Source: Acanthaster planci
Taxonomy: Eukaryota > Echinodermata > Asteroidea > Valvatida > Acanthasteridae
Direction: 5' to 3'
DNA length: 64,000 nt
NCBI RefSeq assembly: GCF_001949145.1
Contig: NW_019091417.1
Span: forward strand, 856,321-920,320
Shown: positions 11,701 through 25,310 of the stretch, piece by piece
Layout: every line of letters starts with the position of its first letter
Numbering within the stretch: the stretch's first letter is position 1
Translations under genes and position numbers: made by a program
Notes under the pieces: model-generated
Seen by the model: the letters and a program-made list of their open reading frames with translations, nothing else
Told to the model about the DNA's origin: nothing
Database searches by the model: none

Positions 11701-13915
11701 GTAACGGTAACATTTTTCCTCACTCCTGAGACCTTCAGCAAGCGTGGTTTGTACTCCTCAGGTTTGACTGTTTTAAAGCCAGAGTCCACTCCACCATTCA
11801 TGGTTCTTCAACACCACCAAAACAGAGAAACAACTGATTTTGAAAATTTGCTGTTGAATAGTTTACAATGCTTAACTGACAGAACTAAAAGAATTCAGAA
11901 GCTGTTTGAAGCTTGGTGCATCACAGTACCAAATCCACTTGCATTTATTTGGGCTACTTAACCCTTCAGTTTTACTTTGAAAAATGACTCACAGCTAAAC
12001 ATCTGGCCAACAGCATTTTGCATGCTTTCAGCCCAGCAGTCAAGGTGATTTTTTGAAAGAAAAAAACAACACTGACATCATAGATGGCAACCTACTTACG
12101 TAAAGCTTTTGAAGTATCCCTTAAACATGCTTGACTCATGTTTCTCAACCTCACGGTGTTGAACAGGCTTATCATCCAACAAGGTATCCAGCTCTACTGT
12201 TTTGTAGGCAGCAGTCCCATACTCATCCTGTCAGCCATTTCAGAAAAAAGGGAGAAAAATTACCCAGTTGCTAGGGTGATAACAACTGAACAGCATCCAC
12301 CACAGTTTGTGTGAGAAGCCAATGTCTTGGAATGCAATACTTTGTACAAATTTATACATAAGTACAGTCAACCTGTCAGTTCGACCAAACATAAAAACCT
12401 TCTACCCTTTAGCATCAGACAAAAACCAACCAACAAGCTCGCTTTTTGATGGAGTCAGATAGGCTCCAAGTCTAAAGCTTCCTAAACAGCTAAAACCTAA
12501 GAATTACCGCTGTTGACTTGGAGCCAATCCAAAAATGTAGATCATAATTCAGCTCCTCGCTGTCTTTTTCTTTCTGCAAAGAAATAAAAAGAAACATCAC
12601 AAAAATTAACTGTCTGTAGACCAGATGGAGATTTCTTCTTACTTATCTTACAGATTTTTAATTATAGTGACATCCGAGACGATCAAAGAACAGTATACAA
12701 GTATGTAATAATTAGTTTTGACACAAGATATATGGGACCGGTTGTAGACTAAATGTTCCTCTAATGTTCAGCCAGTCTTGAATACATGTACATGTGGAAC
12801 AACGCACTTCATCAACAGCAGAGGGTGCTCCTTAGAGGTAAATCAAATCCAGTCTCGGCAAGTATGGAAAAATTAACCTCCCAAAACTTCAAATCATACT
12901 AGGGTTCTAAGTTAACAAAACATGCTGTATTATTACGGTGGTATTTTGTACACGAAAGTTAAGAGATATTCTTGTCGAGGGAACTAAGTATGTTTTGACG
13001 AAAAATGGAATTCTAACTCAATTGACTTTGAATTATCAATATTTTACTACACCAAAACCTATTTCTGTATTAAACCTAATTGTTTCCACATGATTTCCAA
13101 GCTAGTTTTTATGTTTGACTATACAGGTACCACAGTTTATCTCCTTTGAACAATCAATAGGCGTACTTCCTAATAAAAGCTAAGAGGTATGGCCACACAA
13201 TTTGCATAGGCACTTTTGAAGAATTAATTTAGGTTTGTAAATCTCTGCATGATCCTATTGATAAAGTACAGGTACATGTGCATTTCTTGTTTGTCGTAAT
13301 GAAGGTGTACCGGTATGATCAATTTACACATCATGGAGTAAGAAAAAACAAGCGTCAGGAAATGCATTCAAGGCTCATAATTGTACACATTAGACATGAG
13401 TGTACATGTACACCATTGCATCAGTACATTCTACTGCATATCAGCAAAAGCAAAGCTCTCCTTTCCCCAGAAGAAAGTCCCTACCAACTGACCCTACATG
13501 TATATTTTTTGGTAATGTCAACAGAAAGACAAATTTTTTTTGGAGGGGGTGTCTAATACAGAATCATACAGAGTGCACTGTGACAAATTTGAAATATTTG
13601 CAAAGATTTAAAAATCCCATGCAATATGCCCCTGAAGTCTCAAATAAAGATTGTGGTATGTAGACATACATAAGTGTTGAGGATGATGTAGGAGTCACCA
13701 TTGAAGAATTTGCCATACTCCTCCTTCGGCCAGTGCTCCACCTTGAACTTATTGATGCGCCAGATCTGGAGGCCAACCTGCTGGCCTGCTCCCTTCCAAG
13801 CTGGCTCAGTCTCAGCAGACTCCTTCTTGACTTTCTTCTCTGTGTCTGAGCCAAACAGGGCCAGGTTAGAGTCCTTCCAGTCATACTTCTTGGCTTTCAC
13901 TAAACCTCCAGGCAT
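5703..13915 (-). CDS. Gelsolin/severin-like three-domain actin-binding protein, 8 coding exons
   Basis: Predicted calcium-regulated actin-filament severing/capping protein of the cytoplasm. Coding exons, 5' to 3' on the minus strand, are 13915-13670, 12573-12508, 12227-12100, 11805-11697, 11292-11182, 8855-8695, 7686-7605, 6557-6462 and 5798-5703 (the 128-bp and 109-bp exons together encode one 79-residue block). All junctions are GT/AG and in phase, giving about 364 residues, the usual size of invertebrate three-domain gelsolin-like proteins. Domain 1 is marked by [15 protein letters not shown] and [10 protein letters not shown], then [10 protein letters not shown] and [14 protein letters not shown]. 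Domain 2 begins at [20 protein letters not shown], with [18 protein letters not shown]. Domain 3 has [19 protein letters not shown] and ends RAFMQATVA-stop. An acidic linker ([14 protein letters not shown]) joins domains 2 and 3. The ATG at 13915 opens [17 protein letters not shown], typical of the family. An upstream acceptor near 13946 implies at least one 5' non-coding exon. The 330-N gap falls in an intron and no exon is required there. The family is certain; the exact subfamily name is not. Confidence 0.9.
6037..6138. mobile_element. Short inverted-repeat element (MITE-like) in a gelsolin-gene intron
   Basis: The left end CCCTGTTTAATGGCGGTAA and the right end, read on the minus strand as CCCTTTAATGGCGGTAAGTA, are near-identical inverted termini about 100 bp apart. 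There is no coding content and no obvious target-site duplication. It lies between the last two coding exons. Confidence 0.55.
6730..7437. mobile_element. pogo/mariner-type non-autonomous DNA element with TA target duplication
   Basis: The termini are CAGTAAAATCTCGATAAGT on the left and, on the minus strand, CAGTAAAATCTCAATAGGT on the right, about 23 of 27 bases matching inward. TA flanks both sides (6728-6729 and 7438-7439), as expected for Tc1/mariner/pogo insertion. The roughly 708-bp interior holds only an 80-codon frame with no transposase motif, so it is a non-autonomous copy in the intron between two gelsolin-like exons. Confidence 0.75.
9113..9693. mobile_element. piggyBac-type non-autonomous element, copy 1, TTAA-flanked
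   Basis: It begins TTAA|CCACTTGCTGCCGGGG (TTAA at 9109-9112). It ends with the inverted counterpart, read on the minus strand as TTAA|CCATTTCTTGCCGAGG (TTAA at 9694-9697). TTAA on both sides is the hallmark of piggyBac insertion. A second copy with the same termini lies at 10675-11134. No transposase is visible. It sits in a gelsolin-gene intron. Confidence 0.7.
10031..10308. repeat. Tandem repeat, period about 91-98 bp, three copies
   Basis: Units begin near 10033, 10131 and 10222 with GGTACCAGGTCAAATTG. Each continues through CCCATGGCTGGCTATGACTG, TGTGCACCACATGTA and CCAAACCTCTAACAGCCCT. The first unit has a 7-bp extra stretch. Copies are highly similar, suggesting recent expansion. The array is intronic. 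Confidence 0.88.
10675..11134. mobile_element. piggyBac-type non-autonomous element, copy 2, interrupted by an assembly gap
   Basis: The left end TTAA|CCACTTCCTGCCGGGG and the right end, on the minus strand TTAA|TCACTTCATGCCGGGG, match the copy at 9113-9693. TTAA is present at 10671-10674 and 11135-11138. The 330-N gap (10696-11025) lies wholly inside, so the missing bases are probably transposon and not exon. Confidence 0.68.
10696..11025. other. Assembly gap, 330 N
   Basis: A run of N inside the second piggyBac-type element and inside an intron of the gelsolin-like gene. Confidence 1.
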
Positions 13916-14106
13916 CTTGATGGTCAAGAACTCAGCTACTGATTAAGAAACCTGCAGATATGGAAAATGCACAAACACAGTCATCACAAATTTTTTTTTT
14001 CACTACACGGTGCTTCTGGTTACAAGCTTACTGAACCTTTGTCTTTACCAACATTTTATTTAGAACCTCCACTCGCCCTACTGCATTCTTACACTTCAAG
14101 CCCAAC

Positions 14107-14447
14107 CACCTAACCCCTTTTGACTAGGATACACCCTCAATCCTTCAAAATCTGCCAACTGCCCACCATGAAAAATTGGATACAGCCCCAGTCCTCCAAA
14201 TTCTCTGATATTTCTTGAATATGATCTGTGAAAGGATGCCCACTGCAAATTCTGATGGAGGATTGCCAATATAACGTGGGCAGGAATCTATACATGGCTG
14301 AACATAAACAACACTAGGTCTAACCCACAACCTTGAGACATTGCATCTGTCATAATCAGCATGACGATTTTGCCATTCATCCTCCAAAAATCCTACAAAA
14401 CCGCCCAGAAGATTTTGGAGGATTGAGGATGGTTAGGGTTAAAAAGG
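14107..14447. mobile_element. Inverted-repeat element with CCTCAATCCT...AAAATCT termini
   Basis: The left part carries CACCCTCAATCCTTCAAAAT. The right part, read on the minus strand, carries CCATCCTCAATCCTCCAAAA, with TTAACCCTAACC outside it. The two arms face inward about 300 bp apart and the interior is non-coding. Related TTAACCCTAAC-plus-AATCCT words occur near 42275-42340 and 60185-60250, suggesting a dispersed family. The exact ends are uncertain. Confidence 0.45.
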
Positions 14448-17400
14448 GAAAAGTTCTGTTTGTTTTGATGAGATCACTTGACATCCATGTCCATGTTTGC
14501 AGTCCATCAAAATAATGTCACATGTGTAAGGACAGTTCATAAAGGATTCCTCAATGCTAATAAAAACATTCTCAATGATAGCATGATCACCACTTAGAGG
14601 TAACATACCGGTACTCATACAGCCAGTCAGAGCAGCTCAGAAAAAAAGACAAACAAACCCAGCCCAGGGTCTCAGCTGCTCTCAAGAGAACCAATTATGA
14701 AAATGAAATGAAATCTCATCACTATCATGCTTGGGAACCACATCCAATATCACTATCATGACAACATCACACCCTAACAAACAGTACAATAGTGCCTCTT
14801 TTCCTTGTCAAATCATCTCTTTCAGATTTGGCTGGATAATTACATGTACATATGTACAGGTACATGTACCGTAAAGCACCACTTTATCAAATTCACTTAC
14901 ACACGTACATTGTACATGTACTTCATGTCACTTACCGGTTTATCATAGCGTGAAACAACCTACATGTAAAACCATAGAGCTACATGTACAAACCCAGCTG
15001 AAGGGACTGCCGAAAACAGGAAGCAAACGTTTGACTGATTTTAATGTGTTTACAAAATACATGTACATGTACATGTACCTGTCTGCTTCAAATTGCAGAG
15101 ATGTTTTCATGATCCTGTATATGTACTGAACAGTACAGGCATGCAGAGATTCAAACTAAACAATCTAGTATACATGTATTTCTAATTACCAGTACTTTCA
15201 ATTCAAGAGCTCACGACATGTACAGTCTGATTTATGTAGCTTTATGCATGCAGCAACACTTTCTGCAGTGCTGTGTGACGTGTGCTTGTGGAACAATTGT
15301 ACATGTACATGTACATGTACAGTGTACACTGACATAGCCGTTGCACAAAACGGTTTCGCTGGGAGAATCAAAAATGATTCTGTCATTCCTGTTAGGCTTA
15401 ATGTTTGATTCATTTCGTTTCATTTTTCTCACTAATGGCAAAGTATAATTATAAAGTACATGTACATCCATGCCCAGGAGTGCAGAATGGATTCGCCTGC
15501 CTTAAACCAAAAGGACTGCTGACCCATTTCTATGCTCAATATCAACTTTTATAAACACCTTAATGGTCAACTCAGAATTTTACATACAGTATTTTTAAGG
15601 AAATGCTTTGAAAAGTCCTGAAATCAGGAAAACAATGACAAATCTCATCCCTTATATTAAACTTACATGTACAGTATGTACACTGTCGTACAGAGTACAC
15701 ACAATGTATACATGTACACTGCATTAAAATACAGAACGTAATTAATTAAACTAACACAAAAAATTGTGTTTTGAATGCAATTGTCCTGAGCAGTGCAGTT
15801 TACTGTTACGGTACCGGTACATGTATATGTACCTCTACATGTGTACATGTACAGGTATCTTACATGTATGTAATGAGATAAACATGTTCATTTACATGTA
15901 CATACCGGGTACCAGTAGAGTTTAAATGTTCTCTACCTGGGTGGTCTGAACTTGTTCTTCAGAAATTTTTGCATACCTGTACAAGAGGTGGGTCATTCGG
16001 AAAAGGTACATGAAGGCTTTCAGGGAGGGGGGGGTGAGCCAATGAGTTTTACTACATGTACATGTTTGGAATGCAATGTGCGTGCTCTTTTCAAAACTTG
16101 TTTCTTTTGTTGGAGTACATACTGTACATGTACGGTACCTGTTTCATCAGCTATGAGTCTCCTTGACACAGGGGAAATGCTTCACTTATAAAATAAAAAG
16201 GTTATTTCCTGTCTAAAACCCAGTCAATCAACCAAAAATCTTCAAGCAGGAATAACTTAATAAGAAAGTTAAATTCTGATGTTGAAAAGAAATTCACTCA
16301 GCAGAGAAAAAAAGGATTGAGAAACAAGAATATGAGTCATGCAGATGGAGCAAAGGCCAACTTTATAATCTTTGAGCGAACTAGACGGCAACTTGGATGT
16401 CTGGAAACGATACAACCATGGGACTGTGATGACGGGGTTTGAGTCACTCCAGGGAGCAGAATTTGTTACCAGGGAAACAATACAGTACAGGTTTGATTCA
16501 AAACAAGCAATGTTATTGCATAGGCTTTTTTATCAAAGGTGAAAGGCTACTGAGATTGGCAAAGGGGATTATACATGTACATGTACTGTAGGTATTTTAC
16601 ATACATACATGAATGTACATGTACATGTACCAATGTTTCACAGATGGCCCTTTAAAGCAAAAAGCAGAGTGATTGCTGTCACGGAACAGTAGCACCATAC
16701 CATTGTTACAAGTGTATCTTAGTGTACTCACTGGGTTTGACAAAGGGCGTGGGGTACTACAAATGGCCAATGACAGCACTACTATAGTCATCAGATTAAG
16801 ACTACAATCTGAACATTCCAAATTCCACTTTGGTATAGTAAGTTGTATTGATCAGTTGTTAAATATCTTTCTATTTCATTCCCCCCCCCCAAAAAAAAAT
16901 TAAGAATGCAATTAAGAACAAGAGGGCAAAGGACGAAATCTATTTTCATTGTACCTGGTAACTGGCGATATAAAGCAAACAACCAGCTCACACATGACAC
17001 CCACTAGGATATTACTCATATACCAATATACCGGTACATGTACAGTAATTGTCTCCTACACCCATTTTCAACCCCAGTGAGTCAATAGTGCTGTCATGCA
17101 CCCCATTTTAGGCAACACCCACGTGCAGTGACCTTCCCAAATCTGAACTGAGGAACTACAGTATTTGGGATACGTGTACATGTAGTACACGTAGAATTAG
17201 AACATGCACGTTTAAATACTTACATCTTCTGTTTGTCAACTGGCCACAATGCTGAATAAATTTGTATGAGTACATGTACAGTACGTATGTCGTGGACTAG
17301 AGAGCACGTGAGAATGCCCCACTTTAAAACGCCAGCCAAAACTCAGTAGCTACATGTAGACAGACTGGCTAAAACCTTGGTTGACATGGTCATGTCACTC

Positions 17401-17723
17401 TGTACAGTAATCTGTGTGTTAAAACTTATTTATAAACAAACACCACCACCCAACGTGACCATGTACCGGTATTAACATTTGATAATGCCTGCTGGGATTT
17501 GATAATGCCTGCTGCCTTAAAAAAAAAGCTCAGGCACCTGGATACAAGAGAGTTTAGTCCATTCCTATTGGTCAAGAGTTTGCAGAGGACGCTGCACGCA
17601 GAATGTGCCAAGCACGTGCCAAGTCCATACATGTATATGGAGATTCTTTTGGACGACTTTTCAGAAACAAAACAAAATCATTGGAAATGGAAATCTATAC
17701 TGAAATCTTTCCACGATCTAACC

Positions 17724-17888
17724 AAAAAATGTACTTGGCTTGGCTGGTCTTAAATTATCGTTTAAGACTGGCTCAGGAGAATGGATGCTGATAATGCCCT
17801 CGTCTGTGGCCCAGGCATTACTCACGTCTATTCTCTTGAGCTGGTCTTAAATGCACACTTAAGATCGGCCAAACACATATTTATTCCC
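17724..17888. mobile_element. Inverted-repeat element, older copy of the 31626-31760 family
   Basis: It shares with the 31.6-kb copy the order GTCTTAAA...GTTTAAGACTGGCTCA, GCTGATAATGCCC, GGTCTTAAATGCACACTTAAG, CCAAACACAT and TTATTCCCTTAT. The left terminus has decayed. It is about 160 bp long with no coding capacity. Confidence 0.6.
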
Positions 17889-18241
17889 TTATTTAATACT
17901 CTCAAACTGTTCAAACTCCAGTAGCAGTTTTTTGGAAGACTACCAGGGACTACATGTACATTGTACATGTATGTACCGGTACAGCCAACTTCTTTTTCCT
18001 TCACAAGAGACTTGATGCCCCTGGCTGCTAAAGTTTGTGTAACTGGTCTTTGCATAGTAGACAATCAAAGTTACCAGTACCATACATGATGAAGCACATC
18101 ATGTCAAGTACACTTAATGTATACCAGTACATCCATAGACCTTAATAACACAAAACAAACATTAGTTAAGGGATACTGAACCAAACTTGACTTTATATTA
18201 ACACAAGCAGAAAGAACACGAGGCACACCCTGGCAACCTAC

Positions 18242-18320
18242 CCGTACATGTTCTCCTCAACTCCTTTGGACCGGACACCTTTAACCTTCACCTTTTCAGG
18301 GCAAGTTTTGAACCCAAGTT
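18242..18320 (-). other. Weak candidate exon with slight resemblance to the start of a gelsolin domain
   Basis: On the minus strand a short open stretch reads GFKTCPEKVKVKGVRSKG... and ends at a good donor (TACGG|GTAGGTTG). It faintly resembles the gelsolin exon at 11805-11697 ([20 protein letters not shown]). It has no ATG at its start, is closed upstream by TAA, and its end phase does not fit splicing to the first coding exon. It could be a relic of an exon duplication or chance. Confidence 0.15.
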
Positions 18321-21300
18321 AAGGACGTTACCATGGAGACAGGAAATCAAGCCATGTCTACATGCTGCTCTATTTCCTGACAGTGGTCTGCATGTGTCAG
18401 AGATTCTGATGTTTTTTGCTTGCGCGCGGGAGGTTTTCACTACATGACTGAAATGCAAGAACCACGGATCTGTTCTTCTGTTACACTTTGTACATTCACA
18501 ATGGCTTGGTTATATGCAGGTGTGCAGGATACATGATAGTGTACACAAGTGCATGCTCTTTACTTCATGAACTCAATCACTGCTCCATCCTGTCTTGGAT
18601 TCTCCATTTAACTTTCAGTTTTCAACTGTTCATTGTACCATGCATGTACATGTATATGAGTTTCCTCAAAGGAAAACAAAATCAAATTACTCATTATTAG
18701 ACTGAAACCCATTTGGTTCAACGTCCAACCAATAACCAAGGGTGACCTAACACCAGCAATATTCAACCAACTGAAGTTTATATTCTTTAGATCACACTAT
18801 ACACCTCCCGGTAAGTACATGTACATGTACACGTACGGTTAATTAGTACATATATGCCATGTACGTGCATCTTTGTGCAGCCCAACATGTGGGGATTAAC
18901 ATGTACATGTATGCAATCTTAAAAACTTAACAGCTTTCACATTTTACATGAATACAAAGTGTCAAGCCAAATTACAAACAGAATAAAGCAAAAGCAAAAG
19001 AACACAGCCTGCTAAACTTAACAGTAAGAGTATCAACCAACAAACATGACAAAAGGGGTCTTGTTCAAGGATGTTGACCTTAATGTCCATGTACAGTACA
19101 TGTACAGTAGACCTGGTACAATATACATATACATGTAATGTACCATACAGTCACAGAGCAAGGTCCTTGCTCTGGTTCAGGCACAATCCACCTGTTAGAA
19201 CCTTGATGTACATGTACTGTACATGTACATGTAAATATACATGTACATGTAGGTGGTAGGTCAAAAAGACTTTCTAAACATGCCAAATTAATGGTCACAA
19301 ACCAATTTGTGTACCATGTCAAACTACATGTACAATGTACCAGTACTTGGCTACATGTACATGTACATAAATGCTATTAAATTCAATTGTCTGATTTGCT
19401 AAAATCATAAATTACTTGTGAACGGATGTATCCATACTATTGTTATACACACCTGTACCGGTACATCTGGTGAACTTGCACTGAAACATCTGTTTCCTTT
19501 GACTTTGTAACATGAATGTTTCACCTACATGAACCCAACCAAACTGGTAATCTGCAACTACTGTACATGTGCACTACATACAGGTACATGTACATGTAGT
19601 AAAGTACATGTATGCTGTATATTATTTGACTAGCTTGGGAACCATTTCTCCAGGGATTTATGGAATGTGGAAGTATGCAAAAGGCCTCAATGGGTCAACA
19701 GCTTTGAGAAATTGAAAGGAATTTTTGACAAGTGAGTTTCATGAACATGAATGGAAAGTACCCAAACTGCCGGTAAATAAAACCACAACACACATGCCTA
19801 CATGAACACAAACATCTGTACTTTTCCCATTGACAGCAAAATGTGGTACCTGTCAACAAAAACCCTACATTATGCATGTCCTCACCCACTTCCTTTAGAA
19901 GGCGGCCAGGATTTTATTGCTTTAGATGAGGCAAAAACACCCAAACAAGTCAAGAAATCCATCAGAAAATAAAATACTTAAATTCAAACTTACATGTATT
20001 AACTGTCCTTTAGATTTTTTCGGTTCCTTTCTATATCACTTCTAGATGTACAGTATGATCTAACCTGGATGCTATAGCCTGGGCTCTTGGGTTGCACTTC
20101 AAAATAAAACGAAGATTTTATGGAGATGTGTTTCTCTTTCAGCATTCCAAGTGATTTTGTCCTTTACATGTACCAGGTACCAGGCCATATACGGTAGCAA
20201 GGAAGTGGATGGTACCGGTAACCGAAATTTACAAAAATAACAAACGGAAATGTCTGCAAAGGTATTTAGAATTCAGTACAAACACAGTACCGGTTGACAC
20301 TCAAATGTACATGTACATGTAAGAAAACCAATATAAAGGAACATTTAGTACATGTACCGGTATCTACATGTACATGTACATGTAACTTAATAAAAAATGG
20401 AAAGAGTACATGTACATGTAGTTGTGGAGATTTTTGTACAACAGTGCTTTACATGTACATGTAGCTACCGGTATGTGTGAAACATGTAGGCTACATGTAC
20501 CACTTTATCTGTAAAGTGTTATTTGCTCAATGGGTGGAGTTCAATTATGCCTTATCATCACTGTAAGCATGGAATGCTGCACCTGTTAACGTGAATTTTA
20601 CAAGGGGAAATGAGCATAGGTACATGTACATGTATAAATATAAGCTGGTTAACTACTGGTTTGTACATGTAGGGTACAATGCATGAACTGCTAGCAAGGG
20701 TACATGTGCATGTATACCTGTAAACATACTGGTACATGTACTGTACATGTAAACTGCATGCATGTGACATGTACATGGTTACTTTCCCTGTAAATACACA
20801 AGGTAGGCTGTATACATGAAGACATACATGTACTGTACATGTACCAGTAGCCTGCTGTACATGTACATGTAGATGTTTTGACCAAGGGACCTTCCCAAAT
20901 TAACCCCTGGGCAGGAACCCAATATTTTAGCAAAATTCTTGTAAGTTTGAATTGTATGGAGGCATCAATTTTTAAGTTCCATGTGAAGTTTTGAGTAGGC
21001 TCAGACTGCCAGAACATGTCATCAACCCGCAACTACCGGAACCTTTCAAAAGAGAGACTGAAGACAAACACTGAAACCCACCAAACTTCATGTTCGTTAA
21101 CTGACACATGTATTCGTCCCACGAAAGCAGAGAACGATTTTCCAGACCAGACAGTAGCGACTTGCATAATTATTCTGAAGCAATAAATATAGAAAACATT
21201 CACAGCCTCAAACTGTACTTTTACAACTGTGTAGGCCTACACAGTTTCTTAGCAACAGTGTTGGTATCAAAACTACTTATAATATACAAACGACATTCCT

Positions 21301-24300
21301 TATCACAGCAGAAGTTCAGTACAGTATACATGTACATGTATGTACCTGTACAAGTAGATCTTACCGGTGCCAGTATATGCTCTGATATTTTTGGCCCCTG
21401 GAATTAAATTATCAGTGTGGTTCATGCAGAAAAATAAATCTGTGTTAACATTTCAATTCAGAATGACCCAGTGCTTAAAAGGTACAATGTACATGCACAA
21501 TAGGGTACACATGTAAGGAAGCTTACAGATACATGTAGTTTGTACATGTGTGTACATGGACACATGCCTATGCATACATGTACACTAGTGTGGCTCAGCA
21601 CCTGGTGTAGATCTTTGTAATTGTTGGCTTAGCAAACAGTATTTCCTATGGGTACAATTACCGGTACATGTACATGTATGTGCATACACCAGTATGCCAG
21701 TAACAAAATCTAGACAACACTTTTTGCTGGTGAAACGGGTAAAAATGGGGAAAAGAACAAACAATTTTTTCTAATGGAACTTTTGACTAGGGTACATCTG
21801 GGGCATGTTAGCTGATTAATACTCAATTAGGACAGGACATGGCCATGCAGTACATGTTTATCCCCTATCACGTCAATCAAAACATTAACATGTACTACAT
21901 GTATTTGAAGGTAACCCCCATGGACAAATTGTAATACACACTCACAAAAACTATGTGCCATAACAAACCTGTTAACATACCAGTACACACAAAAGCTTTT
22001 TCACAGATACCCTACCAAAGTTGAAATGAGTAACGTGTTTTTGTGACTCAAGCATGTCAAGTCGAGTCACTATTTTGTAGTTACTCCAGAGGAGTCATTA
22101 CCAGTACTGGTAGGTAAAAAAAGTCGAGTCAAGTCAAGTATTCAGCTCATGTCAATTTGAGTCACCAATATTTAAACACAATACGCTCCATAAAAATGAA
22201 AGAAAGTCATTTTTTGCATTGCCAAAGTTACGTGTACATGTATACCTCCGGGTTTTGACTTGAGTATTACAACTTGTGCCCTAACGTGCAATAATGTTGT
22301 TGAAGAAGTCTCCCCCCCCCCTTAAAAACCCACTAAAATATGCACATATTTCTTTAAAAAAACAATGAAGTGGTTTAAGTAATGTGCATATTCAATACGC
22401 ATGCACTGTATGGGCACATGTGGCTGTCGTACATACAGGTATACATGCTACAACACACATGAAGTAAATGTACATGGAAATCCTAATAAAACAGTTGCCA
22501 TACAGCAAAATTCCTCTGTTCCTGTTTTTTCAGTCTGCTGGCCAAGGCACAGACATGTTTATGTAGGAAGTCCTCGCATTTGTTTTGAAGACTGTACATT
22601 TGTTTTGAAGATCTACAGTCGACTTGAAAAGACCAAATAAGGGAAACCCATTACATGCATGTTCTCCACCAAGACCTTGAAATTTTAGCAGGGTGGCAGG
22701 CAATGGTGCGAGGAGCATGAAGCCCTTATTGCTTGGGTCCGCAGCCCAGGGAAGTTTAGATTTAGTTGATGCTCTGTGCAACATGATGTTTCCTAGCCAC
22801 TTCAGTTTGACTCTTTGAATAAAACTGGCTCATGTTTACAACTCAAAATGAGGGGCAAGATTTTAGGGGGAGGGGAACTACATGTACATGTACAAATACA
22901 TGTATATGTACATGTAGGTCATCAAAAGTTAATTTTTTCAAACTGCGCCGGTGAGCTCTCAGTCTCAGTAAAAATGCATGTGTAACTACATACAGTGTAC
23001 ATGTACATGTATATCTGTAACATGCACCTGCAAGTTAGCCATGGAGTAAAGAACCATAGTTCTTGTCATATAATATCCCATTTCTCTTACAACCTTGTCC
23101 AGCTGAATTTCAAGACATTCATCAGTTTGTATGAAAGTTCTCATCCAATCATTAATTAATTTGTTCATATATATTTTTTATACTGAGTACTGTAACAGAG
23201 CTGCGTTACACTCAAGAGAAAAGGTGTCAGTCTTTGTTGTTGTTCAGTTTGCATGTACATGTATTTGTTTTTCCTCATTAAAAAAATTATGTCTCAACAT
23301 GTATACCGGTATACTGTGTAGCCAGCCCTGGACAAAACTGGAGCAGTAATTTTTTTTATTGTACAACTGAGGTGGAAACCTCAGGGTAGGTAGAATATTA
23401 AAATGTAGTCAAGCAAGACGAAAATGAAAATGAAAATTCACAGCACACATTCACTTTCTAATTTTCATTTAAGGGTCAAGATGGGAGTGCCCACACAACC
23501 GTTACAGCGATAGTCAGAGCGTCAACTGATCATAGAAATTAAAAGGTGTAGAGCAATGTCTGAGCATTTGATGTCTAGCAGTTTGATTTATCATTAAACT
23601 GAGTTGACAGCCACGGACATGGAATAAACATTTGGGACACATCTCATCTCAGCACCATCCTCTTCCAAATGAGGTCCAAAACTGCCAACTGTTCCCACAT
23701 CATGGACATGTGTAAACCACTTACCGTATCAGACACCACAAGCGAGTTTTATGGGCATTTTAATTAAGCAAAGTGGTTTTCAATCATACATTGATAATTT
23801 CAACATACATGTACACTGTACATGACATGTATCATACAGGACTGGGGTAAACAGTTGACAATTCCTACACTGTATTGTTTTCCACATAACAAGATTCTGT
23901 GGGACTTATACATGTACATGGTATCATTGGTTTGAGTTGCTTGCAGTACAGTACATTGTACATGTACCATGTGTACCGGTACCAGTATGTGTACAACAAT
24001 GCCCTTGCTCTATGGTACCAGCACAACAGTGTGCAATGTTACACACTGATCTGAATGGGTAATTTGTGTACACTACATGATAAATAGTCATGTTGTACCA
24101 ATGATGCACTTTCTGTACCCTCTAACAAAATGTAGGCCTACCAGTAGCACCCATGACGGTAACAGCTTATAAAAATCAGTCAATTTCAAGTGTTCTGGCA
24201 AATTCTACGGTAGCGGCACCACTGATGCCTTAAACCCCACACAAATATCCCATAAAGCAACACAGTGTCTATTGTAATTTAGCAATTCCGTTTCCCTGCC

Positions 24301-25310
24301 TACTCAAACTATGCAAGTAGGCGTGCAAATATTTCGCCCTTACAGATGCAAAATACAGAACAAAAAACCTCCACCGCCAAGGTTAGATCTTTCTGATGTT
24401 TTTGGCATGGCTATTGGAGCATACCATGAGCATACACAGCAGTTTCGTTTTGAAAGATGGAGTTTGTTGAAATTACTTTGACAGTACCGGTACAACCACT
24501 TGTGAGGGGAAATGACTCACATGTGCCTGTGTATTCAACTCCAACCTTCCTTCAAGTCTTGGCAAACATCATGTACATGTACACCACTCATGTATTATAC
24601 ATGTACATGTATCAGTACATGTACAGGTGTAGTTTGCTCGGTAAACTACTAGTACAAACTACTAGTACACATTTTTGTTTACCTTTCTCACTCATTCTCA
24701 CATGTACATGTACATTATTTACATGTACTTAAATGTATCTAGAACAACCCTAAAATAGACTAACCACAAGTACATACAATGAACATGAGGGTGCAGTGTG
24801 TAAATAAAGGCACTCCAGGAAAACTCCAATGAACTTGGGAGTTGGGGTTGCAAGACTGAGACTAACCACTAATCACTATACATGTACTTGCCTGTGGTTC
24901 TTCCATCCTTGCTTATGTACCAGACCTGTGGATGGTCCTTACAGAATATGTGTCAAAAGTTAGACATGAGAAGTAACACTACATGTACATAAGGTATCTG
25001 TAGTCTGGAAAAACAGATTAAAGCCATACCTTGACAGGTACATGTAGCAATGGTAATATTTATTAACACAAACTGTCTCATGTTATAAGAACTCAAGATT
25101 AAGATGGATTCCCAGGTAATATACATGTACATGTACAGTACATGGCAATTAAGTACATGTATGTACTGACCCTGCAGAGGCCTTTTTAGCCATCAATCTT
25201 CAGAACATTGTATACTGCACACGGTGACGTAACAGAGTAAAGTGTGTGGTACACATGTACTGGTACATGTACATGTTTACCAGTGCATACATGTACAGGA
25301 CACTAACATG

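Larger units (their letters stand above)
14845..25310. repeat. Long tract dense in palindromic ACATGT / ACCGGT words
   Basis: Over about 10 kb the words TACATGTA, GTACATGTAC, TACCGGTA and their one-base variants TACCAGTA and TACTGGTA recur in dozens of short clusters, many as runs of two to four ACATGT hexamers (for example near 15300, 19210, 20360, 20855). Smaller patches occur at 1085-1870 and elsewhere. No exon is visible across most of this stretch, which lies upstream of the first coding exon of the gelsolin-like gene and may be its 5' intron. Confidence 0.85.

Noticed and set aside
22045-22165. GAGTCAAGTC-like words resembling the arms at 50.1 and 51.4 kb
   Set aside because: Too degenerate and irregular to call the same repeat; similarity may be chance.
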